Source: Flagellimonas sp. S3867 (lineage in GTDB: Bacteria > Bacteroidota > Bacteroidia > Flavobacteriales > Flavobacteriaceae). Taken from it: a DNA stretch of 64,000 nt. Of the stretch, positions 26,733-35,250 are shown one piece after another (the stretch's first letter is position 1; each line of letters opens with the position of its first letter). The stretch spans positions 186,001 through 250,000 of the forward strand of contig NZ_JACVMN010000003.1 in NCBI RefSeq assembly GCF_014698935.1, read 5' to 3'. Below the pieces are notes generated by a model, which did no database searches, was not told the origin of the DNA, and was given only the letters and a program-made list of their open reading frames with translations. The position numbers and the translations under genes were made by a program.

Positions 26733-26754
26733 AACCCTGAAATTTTTCAGGGTT
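26733..26754 (-). terminator. Probable terminator in the rpsI-rpsB gap
   Basis: AACCCTGAAA and CAGGGTT form a hairpin with an A/T loop and adjacent A/T-rich runs on both sides. It lies about 75 bases past the rpsI stop on the minus strand. A second, smaller repeat (ATACCG / CGGTAT, 26801-26822) lies directly behind rpsI. The rest of the 240-base gap shows nothing clear. Confidence 0.5.
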
Positions 26755-26826
26755 TTCAATGAACTTAATCCTAAAACGAGTTCAGGATATTTTATAATAG
26801 ATACCGAAAATAGATCCGGTATGATA

Positions 26827-27213
26827 TTAACGTTTAGAGAACTGGAATTTCTTACGGGCTTTCTTCTGTCCGAATTTCTTTCTTTCCACCATTCTTGGGT
26901 CTCTTGTTAACAAACCTTCAGGCTTAAGAACAGTTCTGTTCTCTTCATTTATTTCACACATTGCCCTTGACAAAGCTAAACGAACCGCTTCTGCCTGACC
27001 AGTGATTCCACCACCAAATACATTTACTTTAACATCGTAAATATCCTCAGAATCTGTCAAAGCAAAAGGTTGCTTAACCTTATATTGCAATGTAGCCGTA
27101 GTAAAGTACTCTTTTAAATCTTTTTTGTTGATGGTAATGTTTCCTTTTCCTTCGGAAACATATACCCTTGCCACAGCAGTTTTTCTTCTACCAATCTTAT
27201 GAACCACTTCCAT
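26827..27213 (-). CDS. rpsI: Ribosomal protein S9
   Basis: This 128-residue protein is full-length S9. It starts EVVHKIGRRKTAVARVYVSE and has the conserved FGGGITGQAEAVRLALSRAM segment. The C-terminal basic tail ends in KKFQFSKR, the Lys-Arg end that reaches the tRNA in the ribosomal P site. Its start overlaps the rplM stop by one base, so the two are translationally coupled in the universal rplM-rpsI pair. Confidence 0.98.
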   Translation of the reverse strand: MEVVHKIGRRKTAVARVYVSEGKGNITINKKDLKEYFTTATLQYKVKQPFALTDSEDIYDVKVNVFGGGITGQAEAVRLALSRAMCEINEENRTVLKPEGLLTRDPRMVERKKFGQKKARKKFQFSKR

Positions 27214-27668
27214 TATTTGTAGTCGTTTAAGTTTATTGCTTTTGGTTTTTGTGCTTCTTGACCGTGTTCAGAACCTGCATATACTTTTAGGTTTCTGAAC
27301 AAATCAGCTCCCAATCTGTTTTTTGGAAGCATTCCCTTAACGGATTTTTCAATAATGCGCTCAGGTTGCCTGCTCAACAATTCCTTGGCCGAAGTAGAAC
27401 GTTGTCCACCCGGATACCCAGTGTATCTCAAATACTCCTTATCCTCCCATTTGTTGCCAGATAGATTGATTTTCTCCGCATTGATAACGATAATATTATC
27501 GCCACAATCAACATGGGGAGTAAAATTGGGTTTATGTTTTCCTCTAAGCAACTTAGCTACTTTCGATGCCAATCTCCCTAGCGTTTGTCCCTCAGCGTCA
27601 ACCAACAACCATTGTTTGTCAACGGTAGATTTATTGGCAGAAATAGTCTTATAACTTAATGTGTCCAC
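27213..27668 (-). CDS. rplM: Ribosomal protein L13
   Basis: This 151-residue protein has the L13 signature stretches [42 protein letters not shown] and [22 protein letters not shown]13 is an early-assembly protein of the 50S subunit. It leads the rplM-rpsI operon, which is transcribed from the strong promoter at 27716-27746. Confidence 0.98.
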   Translation of the reverse strand: MDTLSYKTISANKSTVDKQWLLVDAEGQTLGRLASKVAKLLRGKHKPNFTPHVDCGDNIIVINAEKINLSGNKWEDKEYLRYTGYPGGQRSTSAKELLSRQPERIIEKSVKGMLPKNRLGADLFRNLKVYAGSEHGQEAQKPKAINLNDYK

Positions 27669-27715
27669 TTCTAGAATATTATTGATTTAAATAACCTATC
27701 CCGATAAACGGGCTG

Positions 27716-27746
27716 CAAATGTACAATTATTAGATTGAATTACAAA
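27716..27746 (-). promoter_or_regulatory. Promoter of rplM-rpsI
   Basis: Read on the minus strand, TTTG (27743-27746), a 19-base spacer and TACATTTG (27716-27723) form a textbook Bacteroidota promoter. The predicted start of transcription, near 27709, leaves a leader of about 40 bases. Confidence 0.8.
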
Positions 27747-27916
27747 TGGTTGATTTGGAATTTTTTTACTTTTTCTATTCGTCCCTTTAAGCCAAAATAG
27801 TGCAACGGCTTTTTGAACACTTAATGTTAAAAAATGGCTGAAATTTATAAGGAGGTGTAACGGTTCACATTTTTGCTGGTCTTTAATGTGGCTAATCAAA
27901 TCAAAAAACGGATATA

Positions 27917-30571
27917 GTGAAAAACCTAATCATTTTCTTCACGCTTATTTTATTTATAAACAATACTACAGGTGCGCAGGATTCTACTGAGGTCATTCGT
28001 AAAAAGATTTATGTGACCAAATCAATTGAGCAGACCTTGCCGCCAGTGGTTGATGGACTTTTGAATGATAAGGCATGGAATCTTGTGGAGTGGGCGGGGG
28101 ATTATATCGAATTTCAACCTGACGAAAATACGCCCCCAAGCCATCAAACCAAATTTAAAATTGTTTACGATAGTAAGAATCTATATATAGGAGTTAGGTG
28201 TTTCGATGCCGAACCAGATAAAATTGTAAAACGATTATCAAGAAGAGACGGTTTTGAAGGCGATTGGATTGAGTTTAATATAGACAGCTATCACGATAAG
28301 AGAACTTCGTTCTCATTTAGTGTTACGGCAGCCGGCGTAAAAGGTGACGAGTTTGTTTCCAATAACGGAAACAATTGGGATGAAAGTTGGAATCCAATAT
28401 GGTATACCAAAACCAATGTTGATGAGGAGGGCTGGACCGCAGAATTGCGAATCCCACTGAGTCAACTGAAATTTGGAAAAGAAGATGAACAAGTCTGGGG
28501 GCTGCAGTCTACACGAAGATTTTTTAGGGCCGAAGAACGTTCGCTTTGGCAGCGAAAACCCATAGATACTCCGGGCTGGGTCAGTGAATTTGGAGAACTA
28601 CATGGTCTAAAACATATAGAGCCACAAAACCAGTTGGAAATTCAACCTTATACCGTAACGAGTGCTGAAACTTATGAAGCTGAAGATGGAAATCCTTTTA
28701 GGGATGGGAATGAAAATGATATCACTGTTGGACTCGATGCCAAAATTGGTATCACTAATGATTTGACTCTAGATCTAACAGTGAATCCCGATTTTGGGCA
28801 AGTTGAAGCGGACCCATCTGCGATTGCTTTGGATGGATTTCAGATATTCTTTAGAGAACAGCGGCCCTTTTTTGTTGAAAACAAGAACATTTTTGATTTC
28901 AGGGTTTCTCGATCTGAAGCTGGGGATACATTTGGTTTTGACAATATATTCTACTCAAGAAGAATTGGAAGGAGTCCGCAAGGGTCACCTGACACAGGTG
29001 ACAATGAATTTGTAGACCAACCAGACAATACACCCATTATTGGTGCGGCAAAGTTTAGTGGCAAAACCAAAGATGGTTGGGCGATAGGTGTATTGGAAAG
29101 TGTTACAGCAAAAAAATATGCCCTCATACGAAATGAAGCAGGAGAAGAGCGAAGGGAAGTAGTGGAACCTTTGACAAATTACTTTGTAGGAAGGCTTCAA
29201 AAAGATTTCAATAATCGAAATTCATATATCGGAGGAATCTTTACGGCCACAAATCGCGATAATTTGACCCAAGAATTGGAATTTCTTCACAAATCAGCCT
29301 TCACGGGAGGATTAGATTTCAAACATCAATGGAACGAACGTGATTGGTACGTGGGTGGCAATATAACTTTTAGCCGTGTGAGTGGGAGCGAGGAGGCTAT
29401 TAAAAATACCCAAGAATCTATAACACATCTCTTTCAGCGTGTTGGTGCCGACCACGTAGAGCTGGATTCTACCAGAACTTCTTTGGCGGGGAGTGGAGGT
29501 AATTTTCAAATTGGAAAGGTTGGTAATGGGCATTGGAAGTTTGAATCTGGTGCTACCTGGCGTTCTCCGGAACTGGAGTTAAACGATATTGGTTTTCAAA
29601 GACAGGCCGACGACATTCGTCATTATACATGGATTGGCTATCAAACTTTGAAACCAGATAGTACATTTAGAAGGGTTGGAATCAATTACAATCATTGGAG
29701 CGCATGGGATTTTAACGGCAATCATAATGTGTTGCGGTTTAACACCAACAGCTGGCAAAACTGGAAAAACAACTGGTTTTCCAACTTGGGGGCAACCTAT
29801 TCCCCGATACAATATTCCAATTTTGCATTGAGAGGAGGTCCAAGGCTGAGGCAGTCTTCCGGAATCAATATGTGGAATAGTGTTAGTACAGACCGAAGAA
29901 AAAAGTTGCGGTTTAGTATGTTTCAGCGGGGGAACAAGGCTTTTGACAATTCGTACCGGTTCTATTATATTGAGGCCGGAGTGACCTATCAACCCATAAA
30001 TGCATTACGTGTTTCTGCTTTTCCCTCTTTAAGTACCAACAATGATAAATTACAGTTCATTGATAATTTTGATGATGTAAATGGGTCGCCTCGATATCTT
30101 AATGGACAGATTGAACAGCGAACCTTAAGCATGTCTTTCCGGTTGAATTATACCATTAATCCCAACTTAACCATTCAATATTGGGGCCAACCCTTTATTT
30201 CAAGAGGACGATATTCCAACTTTAAGCATATAGCAAATCCGACGGCAAAACGATTTGACGATAGACTCCAATCGTATGCAGGTGACCAAGTAACCTTTGC
30301 AGATGATTCGTATTCCATTGATGAAGACTTAAACGGAACTGAAGATTTCAGTTTTGATAACCCAGATTTTTCCTTTGTCCAGTTCCGTTCCAATTTGGTC
30401 ATACGTTGGGAGTATATACCGGGATCTGAGATTTTTCTGGTTTGGTCGCAGGATGTTTCACAAGATGGAGACCCATCAGATGGATTGTTGTCCAGTTTGG
30501 GAGATAATATATTTGGTCAAAAACCTCAAAACATTTTCTTGCTAAAGGCAACCTATCGATTTGTTTTATAA
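27917..30571 (+). CDS. DUF5916 family protein (CBM9-like domain plus outer-membrane-like barrel)
   Basis: This 884-residue protein starts with GTG at 27917 (no better ATG nearby) and has a signal peptide (MKNLIIFFTLILFINNTTGA). Residues about 25-230 form a carbohydrate-binding family 9-like beta-sandwich (PPVVDGLLNDKAWNLVEWAG, FKIVYDSKNLYIGVRCFDAEP). The remainder matches the DUF5916 pattern (LTVNPDFGQVEADPS, FFREQRPFFVENKNIF) and continues as aromatic-rich strands ending LLKATYRFVL, the terminal aromatic typical of outer-membrane barrels. The function of the family is not established; binding or processing of glycans at the cell surface is a common guess. Confidence 0.85.
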   Translation: MKNLIIFFTLILFINNTTGAQDSTEVIRKKIYVTKSIEQTLPPVVDGLLNDKAWNLVEWAGDYIEFQPDENTPPSHQTKFKIVYDSKNLYIGVRCFDAEPDKIVKRLSRRDGFEGDWIEFNIDSYHDKRTSFSFSVTAAGVKGDEFVSNNGNNWDESWNPIWYTKTNVDEEGWTAELRIPLSQLKFGKEDEQVWGLQSTRRFFRAEERSLWQRKPIDTPGWVSEFGELHGLKHIEPQNQLEIQPYTVTSAETYEAEDGNPFRDGNENDITVGLDAKIGITNDLTLDLTVNPDFGQVEADPSAIALDGFQIFFREQRPFFVENKNIFDFRVSRSEAGDTFGFDNIFYSRRIGRSPQGSPDTGDNEFVDQPDNTPIIGAAKFSGKTKDGWAIGVLESVTAKKYALIRNEAGEERREVVEPLTNYFVGRLQKDFNNRNSYIGGIFTATNRDNLTQELEFLHKSAFTGGLDFKHQWNERDWYVGGNITFSRVSGSEEAIKNTQESITHLFQRVGADHVELDSTRTSLAGSGGNFQIGKVGNGHWKFESGATWRSPELELNDIGFQRQADDIRHYTWIGYQTLKPDSTFRRVGINYNHWSAWDFNGNHNVLRFNTNSWQNWKNNWFSNLGATYSPIQYSNFALRGGPRLRQSSGINMWNSVSTDRRKKLRFSMFQRGNKAFDNSYRFYYIEAGVTYQPINALRVSAFPSLSTNNDKLQFIDNFDDVNGSPRYLNGQIEQRTLSMSFRLNYTINPNLTIQYWGQPFISRGRYSNFKHIANPTAKRFDDRLQSYAGDQVTFADDSYSIDEDLNGTEDFSFDNPDFSFVQFRSNLVIRWEYIPGSEIFLVWSQDVSQDGDPSDGLLSSLGDNIFGQKPQNIFLLKATYRFVL

Positions 30572-30585
30572 AAGCTGAAAAGAAA

Positions 30586-31683
30586 TCAAGTAAGTTTTTC
30601 CAGTGCAGCGACCAAAGCTTTATTGGCTTCTTGATCTCCGATAGTGATTCGTACTTTTCCAGGGGCGCCAAATTGAGAGACAGGCCTCACCATAACCCCA
30701 TGTTTCATTAAGAAATCGGCAAATTCCAATTCTGGTAGTGGAGGGTCGACCAAAAAGAAGTTTGCTTGTGTGGGCCAGTACTTTATACCAAGTCTGTCAA
30801 AAGTTTCGGCAAGAAACTCACGGCCTTCCAGCACTGTTCTTACCGTTTTTTGGATAAATTCAACATCATTTAAGGCGCCAATGGCAGCCTCTGTTGAGGT
30901 GTGTGGCAGCAAAAAGGGTTTATGGATTTGTCTAATGTATTGCGCAATTTTTAAGGTGGTGTAGCAATACCCTATACGTTGACCAGCCAAACCATAAGTT
31001 TTTGAAAAACTGTTGATGGCAATTAGGCTATGACCTTCTTGTACATATGGCAAGCCCGAAACATAATCCTCAGCATCTGCAAAATGACGATAGACCTCAT
31101 CCAGTACCACCACTATATTTTTAGGGATTCGGGATAAAAAGTCATCAAGAACTGGTCTTGGGATGTATGTCCCCGTTGGATTATTGGGACTGGTGAGAAA
31201 AATAATTTTTGTTCGGTCAGTTATGGAAGCCAAGATCCCTTCCACATCCAACGAATAATCAGGTTCCCTTAAGGGAATATCTACTTGTTTTGCGCCGTAC
31301 CATCTAGAGAAAACGGAATAGGGCAGAAAACATGGATTGGAAAAAATGACCTCATCACCTTCGTTGATAAAAGCACGCAAAATCATGTCAATGATTTCCG
31401 AACCACTATTTCCGCAAATGAATTGATCTTCGGTGAGTTGTCCATCGAAATCTTTTACCAATGCATTTCGTAATCGAATATCGGTTTGATCAGGATAAAT
31501 ATGCACATTTTTGGCAGCTGCTATCAATGCTTCGGTAGCCAATGGAGATTGACCCAACGGATTTTCGTTGGAAGAAAGTTTGTAGATTTTCTGCCCACCA
31601 TTGGAAGGGATGCCCTTGCCTCCTTCATAAGCTTTCTTGGGTTGTAAATGCGACTTAAAAATGGATTCTATTTCCTTGCTCAT
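30586..31683 (-). CDS. HisC-family PLP aminotransferase, last gene of the tyrosine-degradation operon
   Basis: This 365-residue class I/II aminotransferase resembles histidinol-phosphate aminotransferase: LSSNENPLGQSPLA near residue 34, TSPNNPTGTYIP, the PLP lysine in INSFSKTYGLAGQRIGYC and a C-terminal Arg in GKVRITIGDQEAN. It overlaps the preceding flavin-reductase-like gene by one base and is the last gene of the hppD-hmgA-fahA operon, with no histidine-biosynthesis gene in sight. It may therefore supply 4-hydroxyphenylpyruvate by transaminating tyrosine. HisC enzymes are known to accept aromatic amino acids; the role here is inference. Confidence 0.85.
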   Translation of the reverse strand: MSKEIESIFKSHLQPKKAYEGGKGIPSNGGQKIYKLSSNENPLGQSPLATEALIAAAKNVHIYPDQTDIRLRNALVKDFDGQLTEDQFICGNSGSEIIDMILRAFINEGDEVIFSNPCFLPYSVFSRWYGAKQVDIPLREPDYSLDVEGILASITDRTKIIFLTSPNNPTGTYIPRPVLDDFLSRIPKNIVVVLDEVYRHFADAEDYVSGLPYVQEGHSLIAINSFSKTYGLAGQRIGYCYTTLKIAQYIRQIHKPFLLPHTSTEAAIGALNDVEFIQKTVRTVLEGREFLAETFDRLGIKYWPTQANFFLVDPPLPELEFADFLMKHGVMVRPVSQFGAPGKVRITIGDQEANKALVAALEKLT

Positions 31684-32588
31684 TATCTTAATTGTTCAGC
31701 AAAAATTAAGATGGCCAACGCTTTTCTGGTATCGTTTTCATTCAAAACTTGTTGGGCTACCCAATGGAGTTCGTTTTTAAGTTTTTCGGGACTATCCTTT
31801 AATTTTTTGGAGAGCATCCTGATTTCATCATCTTGGGCAATTTCTTCAACTTCACCATTGGTTGGAAGCTGTTCCATATTTCCCAATCGGCCAAGATTGT
31901 TTCCGGTAAGTACATTGCTATTTCTAATTCCCTCTGGTAATTGATCTACACCAATACCCTTGGTTCTTATAGGTTTCGGAATTTCGAACAGTGAATTTCC
32001 ACTTGCTCGTGTATACCAACTTCCACCCATTCTGCCTACCAAATCCAATTTTAGAGGGTCCAGTTTTCCTTCCCCATCCAAAAAATCTGAATTGATATGG
32101 ATAAGCTCTACTTTAGCCAAAATTAAATTACCAGCTCCGGGAGTATCTGCCAGTTCGATTACTTCGGTTACCGAACACTCAAAAGAAACAGGAGCTTCCG
32201 CTACGCGGGGAGGTCGAACTTTTTCACTTGGAATCGCTGTTAATCCGGATTTTACAAATTCATTTACCCCTTTTTCATAGGCAGTGCTAGAAAGTGACAT
32301 TTGCTCTACCAAAGGAAAGTCTACGATGTTGATGACCACCTCCGGAACCTCTTTCACGTTTTGATGTGAATGTTTCAGTGAATTATCCCTTCCGCTCCGT
32401 GATGGAGAGAAAATCATGACAGGTGGGTTTGAACTGAACACGTTAAAAAAACTGAAAGGGCTCAAATTGACATTGCCTTCAGCATCAATGGTACTTGCAA
32501 AGCAAATAGGTCGCGGAGCTACTGCGGAAAGTAGATATCCGTGCAATTCGGGTTGTGGTATGGCCGTTGGATCTATGGTTTTGATCAT
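31683..32588 (-). CDS. Flavin reductase family (FMN-binding split-barrel) protein
   Basis: The first ~190 of 301 residues form a split-barrel flavin-binding domain: GYLLSAVAPRPICFASTIDAEGNVNLSPFSFFNVFSSNPPVM is shown in part as SAVAPRPICFASTID and NLSPFSFFNVFSSNPP, followed by FVKSGLTAIPSEKV. The C-terminal ~100 residues (from about 200) are an extra acidic helical part, LRKALAILIFAEQLR-like at the end. Such proteins bind FMN and reduce flavins or act on small molecules. It lies between fahA and the HisC-like gene in the tyrosine operon, so a side role in aromatic catabolism is likely but unproven. Confidence 0.85.
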   Translation of the reverse strand: MIKTIDPTAIPQPELHGYLLSAVAPRPICFASTIDAEGNVNLSPFSFFNVFSSNPPVMIFSPSRSGRDNSLKHSHQNVKEVPEVVINIVDFPLVEQMSLSSTAYEKGVNEFVKSGLTAIPSEKVRPPRVAEAPVSFECSVTEVIELADTPGAGNLILAKVELIHINSDFLDGEGKLDPLKLDLVGRMGGSWYTRASGNSLFEIPKPIRTKGIGVDQLPEGIRNSNVLTGNNLGRLGNMEQLPTNGEVEEIAQDDEIRMLSKKLKDSPEKLKNELHWVAQQVLNENDTRKALAILIFAEQLR

Positions 32589-32602
32589 GAATATGCTTTT
32601 TC

Positions 32603-32669
32603 TGTCATATCGAGCGCCGTCGAGATAAAAGAAAAGTTCAAGATGCCATTGTCTGCGCTCAATGTGACA
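32603..32669. repeat. Intergenic inverted repeat between fahA and the flavin-reductase gene
   Basis: TGTCATATCGAGCG at the left end and CGCTCAATGTGACA at the right end are inverted copies with two differences. The element fills most of the 98-base gap. A smaller GTTCAAG / CTTGAAC pair lies in and beside it. Confidence 0.75.
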
Positions 32670-32686
32670 GCTTGAACAAACTTAAC

Positions 32687-33907
32687 TTATTTTGCTGGAA
32701 GCACTTTGGCGGAAACCTCTCCAAAACCAACTCGCTTGCCATCTTTTTCAGCATAACCCCTCATAATTACAGTATCCCCATCTTGAATAAACTTGCGTTC
32801 TGACCCGTCTTTCATTTTGAGTGGTTTGGTTCCCATCCATGCCAATTCCAACATAGAACCGTATGAATTTTCATCCTTTCCGGAGATGGTGCCAGAACCA
32901 TATAGGTCACCAATATTGATGTTGCATCCATTCACGGTATGGTGCGCCAACTGTTGGGTCATGTTCCAATACATAAATTTAAAATTGGAATGGCAAACCA
33001 CCTGCTCTTCTGTGCCTTCTGGTGCTATGCCAACCTCAAGATTGATGTCATAATTTTTTTCACCATTAAACTCCAAATAGGGGAGCACTTGTGGATTTTG
33101 TTCTGGACCAGAAACCCTGAATTGATCCAAAGCTTCCAAGGTTATAATCCATGGAGAGATGTGTGATGCAAAGTTTTTGGCTAAAAACGGACCTAATGGA
33201 ACATATTCCCATTTTTGGATATCACGAGCTGACCAATCGTTAAGCAATACCATGCCAAAAATATAGTCTTCAGCATCGCCAGTGGAAATGGATTCGCCAA
33301 GATTGGTATTCTTTCCGGTGATGAAACCCATTTCAAGTTCAAAATCCAATCGTTGTGAAGGTCCAAAAATTGGTGTATCGGAATCCTTAGGGAGTGTTTG
33401 TCCTTTTGGTCTTAGAATATCTTCTCCGCTCACCACGATTGAACTTGCTCTACCATGATATCCAACCGGGATGTGCTTCCAGTTAGGCATCAATGCTTTT
33501 GCAGGATCACGAAACATTGTGCCCACATTGGTAGCGTGCTCTATACTGGAGTAGAAATCGGTGTAGTCCCCAATATAGACTGGCATGTGCATCTGAGCTG
33601 CTGATTGAAGGACAAAAAGCCCTGGCTTTCCTGCCAAAACAGAATCCTCATCTTGCAACCAATGCTGAATATCTTTTCTAACCTTATTCGTAATCTCTTT
33701 GCCTAGAGAAATGAAATCATTAAGAACTTCTTTCTCTAGGACGGCTGTATTGAAATCAAATACATCCAATTCGGCCACGGCGACCAAATCCAGAATGTGG
33801 TCACCAATAGCGACTCCAGCTCTTGGACTTCTGTCTGATGTTGAAAAAATTCCAAAGGGAATATTGTGAATTGAAAAATCCGATTTTTCAGGTATGTTTA
33901 TGATCAT
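32687..33907 (-). CDS. fahA: Fumarylacetoacetase
   Basis: This 406-residue protein has the two FAH domains: an N-terminal SH3-like part (IPFGIFSTSDRSPRAGVAIG, residues 17-36) and the catalytic C-terminal domain with PVGYHGRASSIVVSG, LDFELEMGFITGKN, LLNDWSARDIQKWEYVPLGP and GDLYGSGTISG. These contain the metal ligands and the conserved His/Asp residues. The enzyme splits fumarylacetoacetate to fumarate and acetoacetate, the last step of tyrosine breakdown. It sits third in the hppD operon. Confidence 0.96.
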   Translation of the reverse strand: MIINIPEKSDFSIHNIPFGIFSTSDRSPRAGVAIGDHILDLVAVAELDVFDFNTAVLEKEVLNDFISLGKEITNKVRKDIQHWLQDEDSVLAGKPGLFVLQSAAQMHMPVYIGDYTDFYSSIEHATNVGTMFRDPAKALMPNWKHIPVGYHGRASSIVVSGEDILRPKGQTLPKDSDTPIFGPSQRLDFELEMGFITGKNTNLGESISTGDAEDYIFGMVLLNDWSARDIQKWEYVPLGPFLAKNFASHISPWIITLEALDQFRVSGPEQNPQVLPYLEFNGEKNYDINLEVGIAPEGTEEQVVCHSNFKFMYWNMTQQLAHHTVNGCNINIGDLYGSGTISGKDENSYGSMLELAWMGTKPLKMKDGSERKFIQDGDTVIMRGYAEKDGKRVGFGEVSAKVLPAK

Positions 33908-33918
33908 ATTAAATTTTA

Positions 33919-33990
33919 TGTCATTCCCGTGAAAGCGGGAATCTATCTGTTAATCATTTATTATGGATTCCTGCCTTCGCAGGAATGACA
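33919..33990. repeat. Palindromic element between hmgA and fahA
   Basis: The ends TGTCATTCC and GGAATGACA are perfect inverted copies, and the arms contain two hairpins of their own (ATTCCCGTGAAAGCGGGAAT and ATTCCTGCCTTCGCAGGAAT). The 72-base element fills most of the gap. Confidence 0.85.
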
Positions 33991-34002
33991 AATAGAGGAA
34001 AA

Positions 34003-35160
34003 TTACTCTACCCATGACTTATAGTAACTACCATCATCAATTTTTAGGGCATTTTCGGTTACCTGTAATGGTTTAAAAGTGTCGATCATTACAGCTAGCT
34101 CCAAAGTTTCCTTTTTACCGATGCTTGCTTCATAAGTGCCGGGATGAGGTCCATGAGGAATTCCCGCCGGATGCAAAGAAATATGCCCAGGCCCAATATT
34201 GGTCCTGCTCATAAAATCTCCATCCACATAGTATAGCACCTCGTCTGAATCTATATTGGAATGATTGTATGGTGCCGGAATAGCCTTTGGATGATAATCG
34301 TATAACCTTGGACAGAAAGAGCATATCACATAAGCATCTGTCTCAAAAGTCTGGTGCACTGGTGGCGGTTGGTGCACTCGACCGGTTATCGGCTCAAAAT
34401 TGTGAATGGAAAATCCATAGGGATAATTGTATCCATCCCAGCCCACAACATCAAATGGGTGCGTTGCGTAAACCATGTTGTGCAGCATCCCCTGCTTTTT
34501 TACTTTGATTAAGAAGTCACCTTTCTCATCATAAGTTTCCAAATCTTGAGGCAGTTTGTAGTCGCGCTCACAGAAGGGTGAGTGTTCCAACAGCTGTCCA
34601 AACCAATTTCTGTATCGTTTGGGCGTATAAATTGGACGAAAAGATTCCGAATACAAAATTCGATTATCGTCTGTATCAAATTCAATTTGATAGATCATAC
34701 CGCGAGGAATGATCAGGTAATCGCCATATTCAAATGGAATATTTCCCACAAAGGTTCTTAACGTTCCTGACCCTTTATGAACAAAGAGCATTTCATCGGC
34801 ATCAGCATTTTTGTAAAAATAAGATGTCAATGATTTTTTAGGAGCGGCCAATCCAATATGAACATCACTGTTCACCAAAAGTGGTTCCCGAGCTTCCAGG
34901 AAATCATCTTTTGGAGTCACATCAAACCCAATAAGCTTTCTTGAGGTGATGTTTTTTTCCACTGCAATTTTGGGTCTCATGTCAATCGCCTCACCAATTT
35001 CCTTGACCTGTGTGGGCCTGTGGTTTTGATAAAGTAATGAGGACATCCCGTCAAAGCCAATGGTGCCGAACAACTGCTCGTAGTAGAGACCTCCATCCGG
35101 TTTTGAGAACTGGGTATGTCTTTTCTGCGGAATTTTTCCGAGTTTGTGATAGATAGGCAT
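34003..35160 (-). CDS. hmgA: Homogentisate 1,2-dioxygenase
   Basis: This 385-residue cupin-type dioxygenase has the expected domain plan. Iron-binding and active-site stretches include FVHKGSGTLRTF, YGDYLIIPRGMIYQIEF, GRVHQPPPVHQTFETDAYV with its histidines, and LHPAGIPHGPHPGTYEAS. It opens the homogentisate ring to maleylacetoacetate. No maleylacetoacetate isomerase gene is seen in the operon. The length is slightly below the ~430 of the mammalian enzyme and normal for bacterial relatives. Confidence 0.94.
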   Translation of the reverse strand: MPIYHKLGKIPQKRHTQFSKPDGGLYYEQLFGTIGFDGMSSLLYQNHRPTQVKEIGEAIDMRPKIAVEKNITSRKLIGFDVTPKDDFLEAREPLLVNSDVHIGLAAPKKSLTSYFYKNADADEMLFVHKGSGTLRTFVGNIPFEYGDYLIIPRGMIYQIEFDTDDNRILYSESFRPIYTPKRYRNWFGQLLEHSPFCERDYKLPQDLETYDEKGDFLIKVKKQGMLHNMVYATHPFDVVGWDGYNYPYGFSIHNFEPITGRVHQPPPVHQTFETDAYVICSFCPRLYDYHPKAIPAPYNHSNIDSDEVLYYVDGDFMSRTNIGPGHISLHPAGIPHGPHPGTYEASIGKKETLELAVMIDTFKPLQVTENALKIDDGSYYKSWVE

Positions 35161-35168
35161 ATCTGTTA

Positions 35169-35245
35169 GTTTAGAGTTAAGGGTTTAGAGTTATGAGTTG
35201 AGAATCCCAATCTTAAGATTAAACGCTCATAGCTCAACACTTTTA
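35169..35245. repeat. Repeat-rich spacer between hppD and hmgA
   Basis: GTTTAGAGTTA occurs twice as a direct repeat (35169-35179 and 35183-35193). The following GAGTTATGAGTTGAG is partly inverted by CTCATAGCTCAAC about 25 bases later. This is a third type of intergenic repeat in the same operon. Confidence 0.55.
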
Positions 35246-35250
35246 ACTTG

